The notes beneath the pieces were generated by a model, which saw nothing but the letters and a program-made list of their open reading frames with translations, did not search any database and was not told where the DNA came from. From Planctomycetota bacterium (GTDB lineage Bacteria > Planctomycetota > Phycisphaerae > UBA1845 > PWPN01): a stretch of DNA of 64,000 nucleotides. Both the position numbers and the translations under genes were made by a program. The DNA lies in the NCBI GenBank assembly GCA_022711465.1, contig JAKLEZ010000006.1, forward strand, positions 1-64,000, in the 5' to 3' direction. Positions 1 to 11,794 of the stretch are shown here, piece by piece; the first letter of the stretch is position 1, and every line of letters begins with the position of its first letter.

Positions 1-358
1 TGACCCCGAGGCCGCTCTCTCTCGCCTCCGCAACCCGAAAACCCCATTGCGAACCTGCCTCACAACCTGTCCGAATGTAAATCCTTGATCAGCCACGCCC
101 ACGAGCGATACTTGCGGAATCGCTGCCGTCGAGCTAAGCGGATTTGACACGTCGACCGCTCTGACTTACCCTTCTCCCTCTTACCGGCTGACCGTCGTGA
201 GCCTGTCTCGCGAGGTGGCCGAACGACGCTTGAATGGGGTGGCCGGGCCGCCCTGCCCGGTAGCGCTAAGGCAGTCATTCCCCGCATCCGAGCAGACACG
301 GCAATCGTGAACAGTTTCGTCTTACTCGATACACGGGAGTCATAGGAGAATCCGAATC
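1..358. other. Intergenic region upstream of ppdK
   Basis: I see no gene in this stretch. It holds a possible promoter (144-172) and the ribosome binding site of the dikinase gene (AGGAG at 344-348). The short open frames have no coding features I recognise. Confidence 0.5.
144..172 (+). promoter_or_regulatory. Possible sigma70 promoter for ppdK
   Basis: A perfect TTGACA at 144-149 is followed after 17 bp by TACCCT (167-172), which matches TATAAT at only three positions. The implied leader to the start codon at 359 is about 180 nt. The call rests mainly on the -35 box. Confidence 0.28.
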
Positions 359-3130
<2,772 letters not shown>

Positions 3131-3162
3131 CCCACCTCAGCTTCGCTGAGTCCTGAATAACG

Positions 3163-3197
3163 CACCGGGGCGGCCAGACGGTCGCCCCGGTGTTTTT
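3163..3197 (+). terminator. Rho-independent terminator after ppdK
   Basis: A perfect 10-bp stem, CACCGGGGCG (3163-3172) with CGCCCCGGTG (3183-3192), has a 10-nt loop and is followed by five T. A smaller hairpin (CTCAGC, ttc, GCTGAG at 3136-3150) lies just after the stop codon. Confidence 0.9.
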
Positions 3198-3215
3198 CGT
3201 CTGACCGACGAACCA

Positions 3216-3245
3216 TTGGACTTCGAATCCCGACGGCGATAGAGT
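3216..3245 (+). promoter_or_regulatory. Possible sigma70 promoter for the URO-D-like gene
   Basis: TTGGAC (3216-3221), 18 bp, TAGAGT (3240-3245). It lies directly after the ppdK terminator and would leave a leader of about 100 nt before 3353. Confidence 0.32.
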
Positions 3246-3352
3246 GCGGCCGTGGTTCGAGACTCCAGGCGCCTTGGCGCGCCAAATGGTCATGGATTCG
3301 CTCCTTGAGCCTCGCGTGCCGCCACTGACGGTGCCCATTCCGTGACGGGAAA

Positions 3353-4426
3353 ATGATGACCCATCGAGAGCGAGTCCACATCGCACTCCACCACGAGCAG
3401 CCCGATCGCTGCCCCATACAGATCAGTTTCACGCCCGAATTCGCCAGACGGCTTCGCCAAGAAATGGGTCTTGACGGCCAAGGCGAACACAACCCCCACG
3501 GCGGTGGCAATACCTATCAGCTCGAACGCGCCCTCGACGAGGACCTGCTCCTCACCAGCGTCGGCTGGGCCAACTCCTACTACCAGTCCAACCACGACTA
3601 CACGGACGAATGGGGCGTCGGTTGGCGAGTCTGCGAGTACCAGACGCCGTTCGGCCGGGGCATCTACACGGAAATCCACGGCCACCCACTCGCGAATGAC
3701 GACGCCATCAGCGGGTACCGCCCCCCGAACCCCAACCGCCCCGAGCTCTACCGCGACAGCGTGCGACTCGTTCGCGAATACGGACGCGAGTACTTCATCG
3801 TGGGCGCGACGGTGACCACCATCTTCGAGACCGCATGGGCATTGCGCGGGCTGGAACAGATGATGATCGATCTCGTCGAGAACCCCGAACTCGCCGAGGC
3901 CATCCTCGATATCCCCTACCGATACCATCTGACTGCCGCGAAGAAGCTGGTCGAGCTCGGCGTGGATATGATCTGGACCGGTGACGACGTCGGTGGACAG
4001 TCGGCCATGATGATCTCGCCCAAGATGTGGCGGCGTTTTTTCAAGCCGCGCATGGCGGAGTTCTTCGCCGAGCTCAAGCACATCAATCCGAATGTCAAGA
4101 TCGCCTATCATTCCGACGGCGTGATTCAGCCAATTATCCCGGATCTGATCGAAATCGGCCTGGACGTGCTGAACCCGATCCAGCCGGCTTGTATGGACCC
4201 GGCATGGCTGAAGCAGGAGTATGGGGACAGACTCTGCTTCTGGGGGTCGATCGACGAGCAACACACGCTGCCCTTTGGCACACCGGCGGACGTGCGAAAG
4301 GAGGTCCTCACTCGCTTAGATACGCTGGGCAAGGGCGGCGGCCTCATCATCGGCCCAACACATCACGTCCAACTCGACACACCCACGGAGAACTTCTGGG
4401 CGATGGTCAACACCATTCGGCAGTAA
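3353..4426 (+). CDS. Uroporphyrinogen decarboxylase-like (URO-D superfamily) protein
   Basis: A 357-residue protein with the URO-D/MtaA barrel fold. It opens with the family-like segment MTHRERVHIALHHEQPDR and carries NPNVKIAYHSDG and LDVLNPIQP in the C-terminal half, where this superfamily binds metal or substrate. True HemE has a short N-terminal FLRAxxR-type signature and sits with heme genes; neither is seen. Related URO-D proteins in Planctomycetota and Verrucomicrobiota often lie beside glycoside hydrolases or methyltransferase systems and have no settled function. There are two adjacent ATG codons (3353 and 3356) and only a weak A/G-rich stretch upstream. It stands alone, convergent with the GH127 gene. 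Possible roles are a methyltransferase of the MtaA type or a lyase; I cannot choose. Confidence 0.8.
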   Translation: MMTHRERVHIALHHEQPDRCPIQISFTPEFARRLRQEMGLDGQGEHNPHGGGNTYQLERALDEDLLLTSVGWANSYYQSNHDYTDEWGVGWRVCEYQTPFGRGIYTEIHGHPLANDDAISGYRPPNPNRPELYRDSVRLVREYGREYFIVGATVTTIFETAWALRGLEQMMIDLVENPELAEAILDIPYRYHLTAAKKLVELGVDMIWTGDDVGGQSAMMISPKMWRRFFKPRMAEFFAELKHINPNVKIAYHSDGVIQPIIPDLIEIGLDVLNPIQPACMDPAWLKQEYGDRLCFWGSIDEQHTLPFGTPADVRKEVLTRLDTLGKGGGLIIGPTHHVQLDTPTENFWAMVNTIRQ

Positions 4427-4604
4427 GACAAGCTGCCGCGTTCCTGTTCCTCGGCCGCATGGCCCTGGCCCAACTGCTGTTCACCTGGCGCTTCGCCCCG
4501 GACGTCAAGAGCCGGACGCTGGAAGGAATCGAATCCGCGTGTGGAGAACCCCGTCGTTGAAGAGGACCAACAGCAGACCAAGCGGCCAGCCGCTCTTTGC
4601 CGGC

Positions 4605-7055
4605 CTACTCTACCTGCCACTCCAATAGCCCTGCGGTGACATCCGGCTGCAGTTGGACCTCGATCCGCAAAGCGGCGGTTTCCACCGAGGCGAACTCGAC
4701 GCGGTTGAATTGGTCCCGCTCCGTGCCGAACGGGCCGGAGGGGGTCACCGGCTCAAAGGCGTCGCCATCCTTGTACAGCAGTGTCCAGCTCTTCGGCGGT
4801 CGGCACGAACCCTCGCCCGTGTCGTCGTACCAGTACACGGACACCGCTCGCACCCGACGCGGGGCGTCGAAATCGTACTGGATCCACTCCTTGGTGCCGC
4901 GATGGTCCCACCAGGAGAATCGCGGAATCGTCGTGTCGTGCGAGCGCGACGGCTCGCGGCCGTCGTGCACGGCCGTCGGCGGCTCGCCCGGCGGGAAGAC
5001 CGACGCCGTCACTCGACTCCGCTCGGCGATCGCTGGGGCCGGCAGCAGGTCGACGTTGACCGGGAACCAGACCGCCAGTGATCCACCCCCGCGGTTGCTG
5101 TTCGTGTAGTAGGGAATCGCGATGAAGGGTACCGCCCGGGCGGCCCCCGGCCGGACCGGCTCGTACAAAGACTTCGGGGGTGCCTCGGCCAGCGGGAGAT
5201 ACTGGGCCGTTCCGCGGATAACGGTTACGCCGCCGAGGAGATCCAACCGCGATTCCGTGGTGAGAGGTGCGTCCGGCGGCAAGGCCAGCCGTCGCACATC
5301 CACTTCGTTGTCCACCTGCTCGGCACAGTAGATCAGCGGCCCACGCTGTAGTGCCACTCGGCCAATATTGGCCTGCACGCGAGGATGAGCTCGAACGCGC
5401 TGCACCGGCATCGGCAGATCCAGCCGCACCGCATCACCGTCCTGCCAGGTACGACGAACCACGCCGTACCCGCGCGTCGTCTCCACGGACGCGGCCGCAC
5501 CATTGATCGCCAGCCTGGCTCGACCGCACCACCCCGGAATCCGAAGATAGAGTGCGAACTGGGCCGACTTGGGCAGGCGAACAGTCAAATCGACGCGGCC
5601 ATCCCAGGGGTAGGCGGTCGCCTGCTGCAGCTCCACCTTCGTACCGGCCACCGGCACGGTCGCCCGGCCGGCCACGTACAGGTTGACGTACACATCGCTC
5701 GCATCGCAGGCATAGATGTAACTCGGCGATTCCGCAACGATCTTGAGGAACATCGGTGGACAGCAGGGGCAGGAATGCCATTTCCATCGCTGCCGGCCTC
5801 GGCTCTCCAGAGGGTTCTCGTAGAAGTAGCTGTCCCCGCCAAGCGACACACCCGTGAGTACGCCGTTGTAGAGCTCCCGCTCCAACTCGTCGACATAGCG
5901 GCCGTCGGCGAAGGCCAGTCCCATGTAGTAGTCGAAGAAACCAGCTGCCACCGCCCCGCATGTCTCCAGGTAGCCGTCGTTAGGCAGGAAGTAGTCCGGG
6001 CCAAAGCCCTCGTACGCCGCCGTCGAGCCCACGCCGCCGGTGATGTACGCCTTCCGCTCATGCAAATTCGTCCACAGGCGCTCGGCGGCGGCCAGGTACT
6101 CCGCGCGGCCGTTTTCCAGGCCCGCGGCGACCAGCCCGGCGTAGCAGAGGCAGGCGCGAACGGCATGCCCCTCGGCCGTCCGCTGCCGCAACAGCGGCAG
6201 GTGGTCCTGGTTGTACTCGGGCTGCGGATGCGGCTTGCGGCCGGCGTAGTTGCCGCGCACATCGACCCAGAACTCGACCAGCCGGAGGTACTGCCGTTCA
6301 TCGACGGGGATGCCCAGCCGGTCGCGCAAGGCCGGCTCGTCGCGGAACAGGCGATAGAGCTTGACCAGAGCCTCCTCGGGAAGACTGTGGCCGGGAATGA
6401 GATTCTTCTTCGGCTCCGGGCCGATGTAGGAACACAGGTAGCTCGCGAACCTGGCGGCCACGGCGAGCAGGCTGGTCTTGCCCGTTACCCGGTAGTGGTG
6501 TACGGCCGCCTCGATCAATCCCCCGGCATTGTACAGGTCGTGTTGCCAGGTATCGTCGCCGCCGTGATCGCCGAAACGCTGCGTCGGTCGCTCGAGTTGG
6601 GTGTAGGTTGCGATGTAGCCGTCAGGATCGACCGCGGCGGCCGTGGCGATGCGGGCAATGTAGCCATCCAGACGCTGCTCGAGTGCGGAATCGGGATGCT
6701 GGGCCAGGAAATCGGCAGCGGCCCGCACGGTCTCGTAGAGCAGACCGTCCAGCCACGGTGGACCGCGATGGTCGCCTTTCCCACCCTCGCATACACGGTC
6801 GAAATTGACCATCGCTCCGTCGCTTTCGAGTTTCATCAGCACGTCGGCGAGCGTAACCGTTCGGGCCTTCTCGATCTGTGCCGCCCAAAAACCGGGCTCC
6901 AACGTGACGGCATCAAGCGGAACGGGCGTCAGGCCGCGGCGTTTGTCCGCCGAAGCCGTCGGCAGCCATGGACCGAGAAGCAGGCTGACGATGACCATGC
7001 ACGTCACGGCGCGGCCAGACCCCAGGCCGGCGAACTCCAAGGGCGGGCGCTTCAT
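4605..7055 (-). CDS. Secreted GH127-family beta-L-arabinofuranosidase-like protein
   Basis: An 816-residue exported protein. The N-terminus has a signal peptide ending near ASA. The body matches the DUF1680/GH127 (alpha/alpha)6 barrel, with the signature Glu-Thr-Cys (Glu364, Cys366) and Cys431-Cys432 in CPCCPP. In the characterised family member HypBA1 the equivalent Glu and three Cys hold zinc, and one Cys is the nucleophile, so all key residues are present. After the family's beta domains there is an extra C-terminal module of about 120 residues (WIQYDF, VRAVSVYWYDD, LRIEVQL) that looks like an F5/8-type carbohydrate-binding jelly-roll. The ATG at 7055 is chosen because AGAGGAG lies upstream and the signal peptide follows directly; another start is possible at 7100. 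The likely substrate is arabinofuranose in plant glycans. Arabinan or AGP specificity cannot be read from sequence. Confidence 0.9.
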   Translation of the reverse strand: MKRPPLEFAGLGSGRAVTCMVIVSLLLGPWLPTASADKRRGLTPVPLDAVTLEPGFWAAQIEKARTVTLADVLMKLESDGAMVNFDRVCEGGKGDHRGPPWLDGLLYETVRAAADFLAQHPDSALEQRLDGYIARIATAAAVDPDGYIATYTQLERPTQRFGDHGGDDTWQHDLYNAGGLIEAAVHHYRVTGKTSLLAVAARFASYLCSYIGPEPKKNLIPGHSLPEEALVKLYRLFRDEPALRDRLGIPVDERQYLRLVEFWVDVRGNYAGRKPHPQPEYNQDHLPLLRQRTAEGHAVRACLCYAGLVAAGLENGRAEYLAAAERLWTNLHERKAYITGGVGSTAAYEGFGPDYFLPNDGYLETCGAVAAGFFDYYMGLAFADGRYVDELERELYNGVLTGVSLGGDSYFYENPLESRGRQRWKWHSCPCCPPMFLKIVAESPSYIYACDASDVYVNLYVAGRATVPVAGTKVELQQATAYPWDGRVDLTVRLPKSAQFALYLRIPGWCGRARLAINGAAASVETTRGYGVVRRTWQDGDAVRLDLPMPVQRVRAHPRVQANIGRVALQRGPLIYCAEQVDNEVDVRRLALPPDAPLTTESRLDLLGGVTVIRGTAQYLPLAEAPPKSLYEPVRPGAARAVPFIAIPYYTNSNRGGGSLAVWFPVNVDLLPAPAIAERSRVTASVFPPGEPPTAVHDGREPSRSHDTTIPRFSWWDHRGTKEWIQYDFDAPRRVRAVSVYWYDDTGEGSCRPPKSWTLLYKDGDAFEPVTPSGPFGTERDQFNRVEFASVETAALRIEVQLQPDVTAGLLEWQVE

Positions 7056-7523
7056 CTGACCACAATCTCCTCTCTCGTCGACCGTTCTTCGGCTGAACAC
7101 AGATCACCCGAGCAGGCGAGCGGCACCCGCTCGCAGGCCGCTACCACGCTTCGTCGACACCTTCCTCGCTCGCTCGGTTGAGCAGGGGTGGTCATGCCCA
7201 GCCATCATCCAGTAGCGTGCCGAGCTTGTCCAACCGTGAGTCCGGGTCGCCGCCGTCGTTTCAATCGCAAGCAGCTGTCTTCCGCACCCGCCGCGCCGTG
7301 CACGGACCCGGGAACGGCCGGCCCCCCACAGCACCGAGGACCGCCGGCGCCGCGGCAAGTCATGTCCTGCTCGCGCGATCTGCGTGTGATGCACCCGGAG
7401 AACCGAGACCTGCTGTGAATCACGTGAAAGAACGGAGACAAGGCCCTGTCAATGGACATTCGCGGTGATGGCAGGTCAGGGCCGCCGCTCGCGACTCACG
7501 GACGGGGTCCTGCCTGCCCGACG
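7056..7523. other. Intergenic region between two minus-strand glycosidase genes
   Basis: I found no supported gene here. It contains the upstream region of the GH127 gene, including its ribosome binding site near 7066-7074 and a weak promoter candidate at 7424-7452, and the 3' flank of the dockerin-bearing glycosidase gene. No convincing terminator hairpin was found. Confidence 0.45.
7424..7452 (-). promoter_or_regulatory. Weak promoter candidate for the GH127 gene
   Basis: On the minus strand a perfect TTGACA (7452-7447) is followed after 17 bp by TTTCAC (7429-7424), a poor -10 box. It would give a leader of about 360 nt. Confidence 0.22.
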
Positions 7524-9593
7524 TCAGTCCGCGCAGCCCGCGACGCCCGGCATGCCCTCGCCCGACAGGCAGTTGAGGAACTTGCGGAGGTCGGTGTTGT
7601 CCACGTCGTTGTCTTCGTCGAGATCAGCACCCACGCAGCCGTCGGCAGGCGCAACGCCGGATCCACTCAGGCAGAGCTGAAAAACTCCGAAGTCGACCAT
7701 GTCGACGTCGTCGTCCTGGTCATAATCCACCGGAAGGAACAGATCGAGGTTGACGGTCACCGTCTGTTGGCCGTTGCTCGAACCGACCGCCTGGACGACG
7801 ATCTGGCTGGAATAATGGCCGGGAACCACACCTTCAACATAGCTGATGGTGATCGGCTTCCTGTCCGTTGGCCCGAAACTGGTTCCCGAGCCGGCCGACA
7901 CGTCGAGCCACGATTGAGTTTCAACGACGGTGAATGGCATCTCGCCCGCGTAGTCGTTCCACACCTCGAAAGTGTCGGCTGTCACGGTCTGGCCGGTGCG
8001 GCCAGCTCGGCTGACGGTGGTAGGGCTGATCGCGAGGAAAGGCGTGTGCGTGACGAAGTCCAGGTCACACCGGGCAACGTCCCCCGCCTGGACCAGGGCA
8101 CCCTTGCTGATCGTGACCGACGTTCCCGGCTTGGTCGCGGTGACGGTGTAGGGCGTCCCCGCGGCCACCGCCGGCAGCAGCGTGGCCGCGTAGTAACCGT
8201 TGCCGTCGGTGTAGACGGTTGAGGAGGATCCGACGGTGACCGAAACGTTGTCGAACGGAAGACCGGTGTCGCCGTTCATCACCCGCCCCCAGAGCGTCCC
8301 CTCCGTGGCGGTGGCGGAATCACGCCAGGTCATCGTGGGCGTGGTGGCGGCGTCGGCATAGATCCCTCCCGCCGTCCGGGTGTACCAGGACCAGTCGTTT
8401 GCCCACCCGGCGTTGCAGGCCGCCTCGGTGGCTTTGGTCGCGTAGTAGGAGTAGTTCACCGTGCCATTGGCACCGGCGTCATAGGCGTACCGCATCTGGA
8501 TGACGCTGTTGTCGAAGGTGTTCATGTAAGTCGCCTGCCCGATCGCGGCGTGGCGATTGTACCGCCACCAACTGGTCGCGGCGTTCACCCAGCTGCGATA
8601 CATGGTGGGCTCCGTCCCGCAGTGTTCCTCCTTGTAGTTCATCGGGAGGACCATATCCAGCCAGCCGCTGCGCATCCACAATTCCCAGTTCTGGAACTTG
8701 GCGTAGGCGGCGGTGGCCGAGAAACTGGAGGGACTGCCCGGCGCCGAACCGGTGGCGAACACCGAGGCCGAGAAGCGCACCGGCTGACGAGGATTCGTGC
8801 CGATGCTCGGGATCTCCGCCCGGCAGCGGCGGATCAGCTCGTCGATCTCCCGCCGGCGGAAGTTGTTCCACTGGGCATCGGTCGTTGAGGGAGTGCCGCC
8901 GGAGGACGTGATCCGCTGGAACCGCTTCAGGCCGGAGTTCTCGTAGGTGGTGCTGGCAGGATAGCCGGCGTCACTGACCGTATAGCGGACGTAATCGAAG
9001 CTGATGCCGTCGATGGGGTAGTTGGCAGTCAACTCGCGGACGATGCTGATGAGGTACTCCTGAACATCCGGCGAGCCGGGATCGAGCATGTAGAACGCAC
9101 CCGATCCACCGTCGCTGGTCGTGGCCGGTCCGGCCCCGATGCTGGCTCGGGGCACGGCAAGCCACTCGGGATGGGCCGCAAGAATCGAGTTCCCGACCGG
9201 CGGCCAGGACGTGCAGGCTCGGAAGGGCAGGAGCCAGCAGTGAACCTCGATCCCCTTGCTGTGAGCCCGGGTGCACAGGTAAGCCAGTGGATCGATACCG
9301 CCGGAGATGTCGGTCGCCTTCGGGACAATGCTCGAGTTCCAGTAGGCGCCGTGGGCGGATCCGCGATCGTGATACGGAAGCACCTGCACGACCACGGCGT
9401 TGAAGTGGCCGGCGGCAAGACGGTTGACGAGATTGTCGATCTGGGTCGTGCTCTTCGCCCCTTCGTGGAAAGCATCCGCCCATACGGCGCGGAACTGCTC
9501 GAGCCCAAGAACCGCCGAGGACCAGAGACCGATAACCGAGAACATCGCAGTCGCCAAGGCAGACCGCTTGACTCCCACGCTCCGAACCGGCAT
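7524..9593 (-). CDS. Secreted GHL10-type glycosyl hydrolase with C-terminal dockerin
   Basis: A 689-residue exported protein. After a signal peptide (VLG before LEQFRAVWAD) comes a TIM-barrel domain of the GHL10/DUF187 type, with VVVQVLPYHD, IDGISFDYVRY and MVLPMNYKEE. Next is a carboxypeptidase-regulatory-like beta domain (TDGNGYYAATLLP), an Ig-like BACON-type domain (SWLDVSAGSG) and two dockerin-type calcium loops (DYDQDDDVDMVDF and DLDEDNDVDNTDL) with paired Cys. That acidic two-repeat tail is typical of secreted planctomycete proteins. GHL10 relatives act on glycans, but substrate data are sparse. The ATG at 9593 is preferred: it has an A/G-rich site (AAAGGG) and begins the signal peptide; the frame stays open to 9668. 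A plausible promoter lies at 9714-9742. No cohesin partner is in the window. Confidence 0.87.
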   Translation of the reverse strand: MPVRSVGVKRSALATAMFSVIGLWSSAVLGLEQFRAVWADAFHEGAKSTTQIDNLVNRLAAGHFNAVVVQVLPYHDRGSAHGAYWNSSIVPKATDISGGIDPLAYLCTRAHSKGIEVHCWLLPFRACTSWPPVGNSILAAHPEWLAVPRASIGAGPATTSDGGSGAFYMLDPGSPDVQEYLISIVRELTANYPIDGISFDYVRYTVSDAGYPASTTYENSGLKRFQRITSSGGTPSTTDAQWNNFRRREIDELIRRCRAEIPSIGTNPRQPVRFSASVFATGSAPGSPSSFSATAAYAKFQNWELWMRSGWLDMVLPMNYKEEHCGTEPTMYRSWVNAATSWWRYNRHAAIGQATYMNTFDNSVIQMRYAYDAGANGTVNYSYYATKATEAACNAGWANDWSWYTRTAGGIYADAATTPTMTWRDSATATEGTLWGRVMNGDTGLPFDNVSVTVGSSSTVYTDGNGYYAATLLPAVAAGTPYTVTATKPGTSVTISKGALVQAGDVARCDLDFVTHTPFLAISPTTVSRAGRTGQTVTADTFEVWNDYAGEMPFTVVETQSWLDVSAGSGTSFGPTDRKPITISYVEGVVPGHYSSQIVVQAVGSSNGQQTVTVNLDLFLPVDYDQDDDVDMVDFGVFQLCLSGSGVAPADGCVGADLDEDNDVDNTDLRKFLNCLSGEGMPGVAGCAD

Positions 9594-9713
9594 AACACCC
9601 TTTCCGTTCGGCACTTGGCTCCACTTCCAGGCTGGCGCACCAGCGCATCGACCAAACCGGTCGGCCACTTGACCATCCGTAAGAACGTAACCGCTGTCGA
9701 CTCCGCTAATTAC

Positions 9714-9742
9714 ATATTACCTTGCATTGTCGCTGCGGGCAA
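9714..9742 (-). promoter_or_regulatory. Probable promoter for the GHL10-dockerin gene
   Basis: On the minus strand TTGCCC (9742-9737), 17 bp, TAATAT (9719-9714), in a small AT-rich island. The leader to the ATG at 9593 would be about 115 nt. Confidence 0.4.
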
Positions 9743-9955
9743 GCCCTTCAATCGGTTCCTTCTGCGGCTTGAGCAGCCGGCGGCCACTTGGCCGACACAC
9801 GGCATTCCGACCACGCCCACCAGAAACGCCGCCTGGACCGGGCTTTTCCCACCAAGGGACGACCACGAAATGGCCCGATAGACCGCCGGGCGACCGGGCG
9901 ATCCCCGAAGTAAGCCTCAAGCGACCGCGGCGCCCACCCGAGATACCGACAGGGG

Positions 9956-9985
9956 TTGACCCCAACGGGCCGTTCGGTACATGAT
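9956..9985 (+). promoter_or_regulatory. Possible promoter for the S1-like gene
   Basis: TTGACC (9956-9961), 18 bp, CATGAT (9980-9985). The same -10 variant occurs before the SGNH hydrolase gene (38365-38370). The leader would be about 100 nt. Confidence 0.36.
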
Positions 9986-10090
9986 GAGGGTTTGTAGCGC
10001 CGCTTCCGGCCGGACCGGGCGGCCGGCGCGGACTCGAGAAACACCCGGCACAGCCAGCACGAGCGGACCGGTTCGCAAGAAGAGACACGC

Positions 10091-11698
10091 ATGAGCGAGA
10101 TGCCCAAGGATCAGCAGGAGCAAGTGGAGAACACCACCCCGGTTGCTGAACCGGCCGCAGGGGGTGAGGCGTCGACCCGCGGCGGCCAGGCGAATGAGTC
10201 CACAGCAGCCCCCCTGACCTGCACGGCATCCGGTGCGGAGACCGCGGCCGAACCGGACCAGCATCCACGTCACGATCATGCGGAAACCGTGGAGGAACAG
10301 GCCGCGGTGCAGGAGCCGCAGCCCGTGGTTCCGTTGACTGTCGAGGCAGCCCCCGTCAACGCCGCTGATCTGCGCCAGGGATCCATCATCAGAGCCAAGG
10401 TGACCCAGGTCACCACGATTGATGTAACCTTCGATGTCGCCGGCATCCAGACCACGATCCCGTTCATCGAGTTCGCCGGCCACCCCACTCCCAAGGAAGG
10501 CGACGAAATCTCCGTCGTCGTCGAGGAGTTCGACCCGCCCACGAACAAGCTGGCGATCAGCAAGCGCCACGCCGACGAGATGCTCTTCTGGCACTCCGTT
10601 CAGCCGGGCGATCTGCTCGAAGGCGTGGTGACGGGCATGAACAAGGGCGGGCTGGACATCGACATCGGCGGAGCCCGGGCGTTTCTGCCCTCCTCCCATG
10701 TCGACATCACCCGCATCAAGGACATCTCCACCCTGATTGGCGAGCATGTCCGCTGCATTGTGACGCAGGTGGACCGGACCACCAGGGATCTGATCGTCAG
10801 CCGCCGAAAATACCTGGAACGAGAACGCAAGGAAGCCCGGCGCAAGGCGGTCGATGCCCTGGTCGAAGGGCAGAAGTACACCGGCACCGTCTCAAACCTC
10901 ACCGACTATGGCGCCTTCGTCAACGTCGGCGGCGTTGACGGACTGGTCCACATCACCGACATGAGCTGGGGCCGGGTCCGGAATCCGGCAGATCTGCTGC
11001 AGGTCGGCCAGCAGGTCGAGGTCCTGATCACCCGGATTGACCACCAGCGACAGAAGGTCTCCCTGAGCATCAAGCAACTCAAGGCCGATCCGTGGAGCAC
11101 CGCCGAGATCAAGTACCCGGTCGGATCAAGGATTCGGTCCCGCGTCGCCCGATTGGCCGACTTCGGGGCGTTCCTGGAACTCGAGGAGGGCATCGACGCC
11201 CTCCTGCCCCTCAGCGAAATGAGCTGGTCACGCCGGGTCAACGACCCCTCGGAAGTGGTCAAGCCCGGTGATGAAATCGAGGTCATCGTGCTTCGCGTCG
11301 AGCCGGCCAAGCAGCGGATCTCGGTCGGCCTGAAACAGACCGAGCCAGACCCGTGGAGCACAGTGGAAACCCGCTTCCCGCTTAACACCCCGACCAAGGG
11401 CAAGGTTTCCAGGATCATGGAGTTCGGGGCGTTTGTCGAACTCACGCCCGGCGTCGAGGGGCTTATCCACATCTCGGAGCTGTCCGACAAGCGGGTCAAG
11501 GCGGTCGGCGACGTCGTCAAGGAAGGCGAGGAAGTCGAGGTCCGGGTCATCAGGGTGGATACCAAGGCCCAGCGTATCTCCCTGTCCCTGCGCCCGGCTC
11601 CGAAGATCCAGGAGCCGCCACCTGCGGCGCCACACAAACCCAAACCGGCGCGCAAAAAGCCCTTGCGCGGCGGCCTGTCCTCCCACTTCAACTGGTAA
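10091..11698 (+). CDS. rpsA: Ribosomal protein S1-like RNA-binding protein, five S1 domains
   Basis: A 535-residue cytoplasmic protein with five S1 OB-fold repeats, starting near residues 95, 171, 259, 342 and 429. Repeats 3-5 carry the classic signatures ([51 protein letters not shown]). By analogy it binds mRNA on the 30S subunit to help translation initiation. E. coli S1 has six repeats and no N-terminal extension. This one has about 90 acidic, Ala/Glu-rich residues first, and a basic tail ending in GGLSSHFNW. The first two repeats are the most diverged, as expected for the ribosome-docking part of S1. The upstream ribosome site is only loosely A/G-rich. It could be the main S1 or a paralogue; no cmk or ihf neighbour settles this. 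Confidence 0.9.
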   Translation: MSEMPKDQQEQVENTTPVAEPAAGGEASTRGGQANESTAAPLTCTASGAETAAEPDQHPRHDHAETVEEQAAVQEPQPVVPLTVEAAPVNAADLRQGSIIRAKVTQVTTIDVTFDVAGIQTTIPFIEFAGHPTPKEGDEISVVVEEFDPPTNKLAISKRHADEMLFWHSVQPGDLLEGVVTGMNKGGLDIDIGGARAFLPSSHVDITRIKDISTLIGEHVRCIVTQVDRTTRDLIVSRRKYLERERKEARRKAVDALVEGQKYTGTVSNLTDYGAFVNVGGVDGLVHITDMSWGRVRNPADLLQVGQQVEVLITRIDHQRQKVSLSIKQLKADPWSTAEIKYPVGSRIRSRVARLADFGAFLELEEGIDALLPLSEMSWSRRVNDPSEVVKPGDEIEVIVLRVEPAKQRISVGLKQTEPDPWSTVETRFPLNTPTKGKVSRIMEFGAFVELTPGVEGLIHISELSDKRVKAVGDVVKEGEEVEVRVIRVDTKAQRISLSLRPAPKIQEPPPAAPHKPKPARKKPLRGGLSSHFNW

Positions 11699-11794
11699 TC
11701 GATCCGGCCAAGACGCGGCCGCTTCCGCCCATGTCTCCGGTGAACCGCGCGGAGGTGCGGCTTGCGCCCGGCGCGGACGCTCAGGGAGCCGGGG

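Larger units (their letters stand above)
9594..10090. other. Divergent intergenic region
   Basis: This stretch separates the leftward glycosidase gene from the rightward S1 gene. It contains outward-facing promoter candidates for both (9714-9742 minus, 9956-9985 plus). No gene or RNA motif was recognised in it. Confidence 0.5.

Noticed and set aside
3250..3290. tRNA-like segment with GGTTCGAGACTCC
   Set aside because: Resembles a T-arm but no acceptor, D or anticodon arms can be folded around it.
3353..4426. True uroporphyrinogen decarboxylase (hemE)
   Set aside because: The N-terminal HemE signature and heme-gene neighbours are missing; only the superfamily fold is supported.
5385..7181. 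A 598-codon frame antisense to the GH127 gene
   Set aside because: All catalytic residues lie on the other strand, and the antisense product is unstructured in composition.
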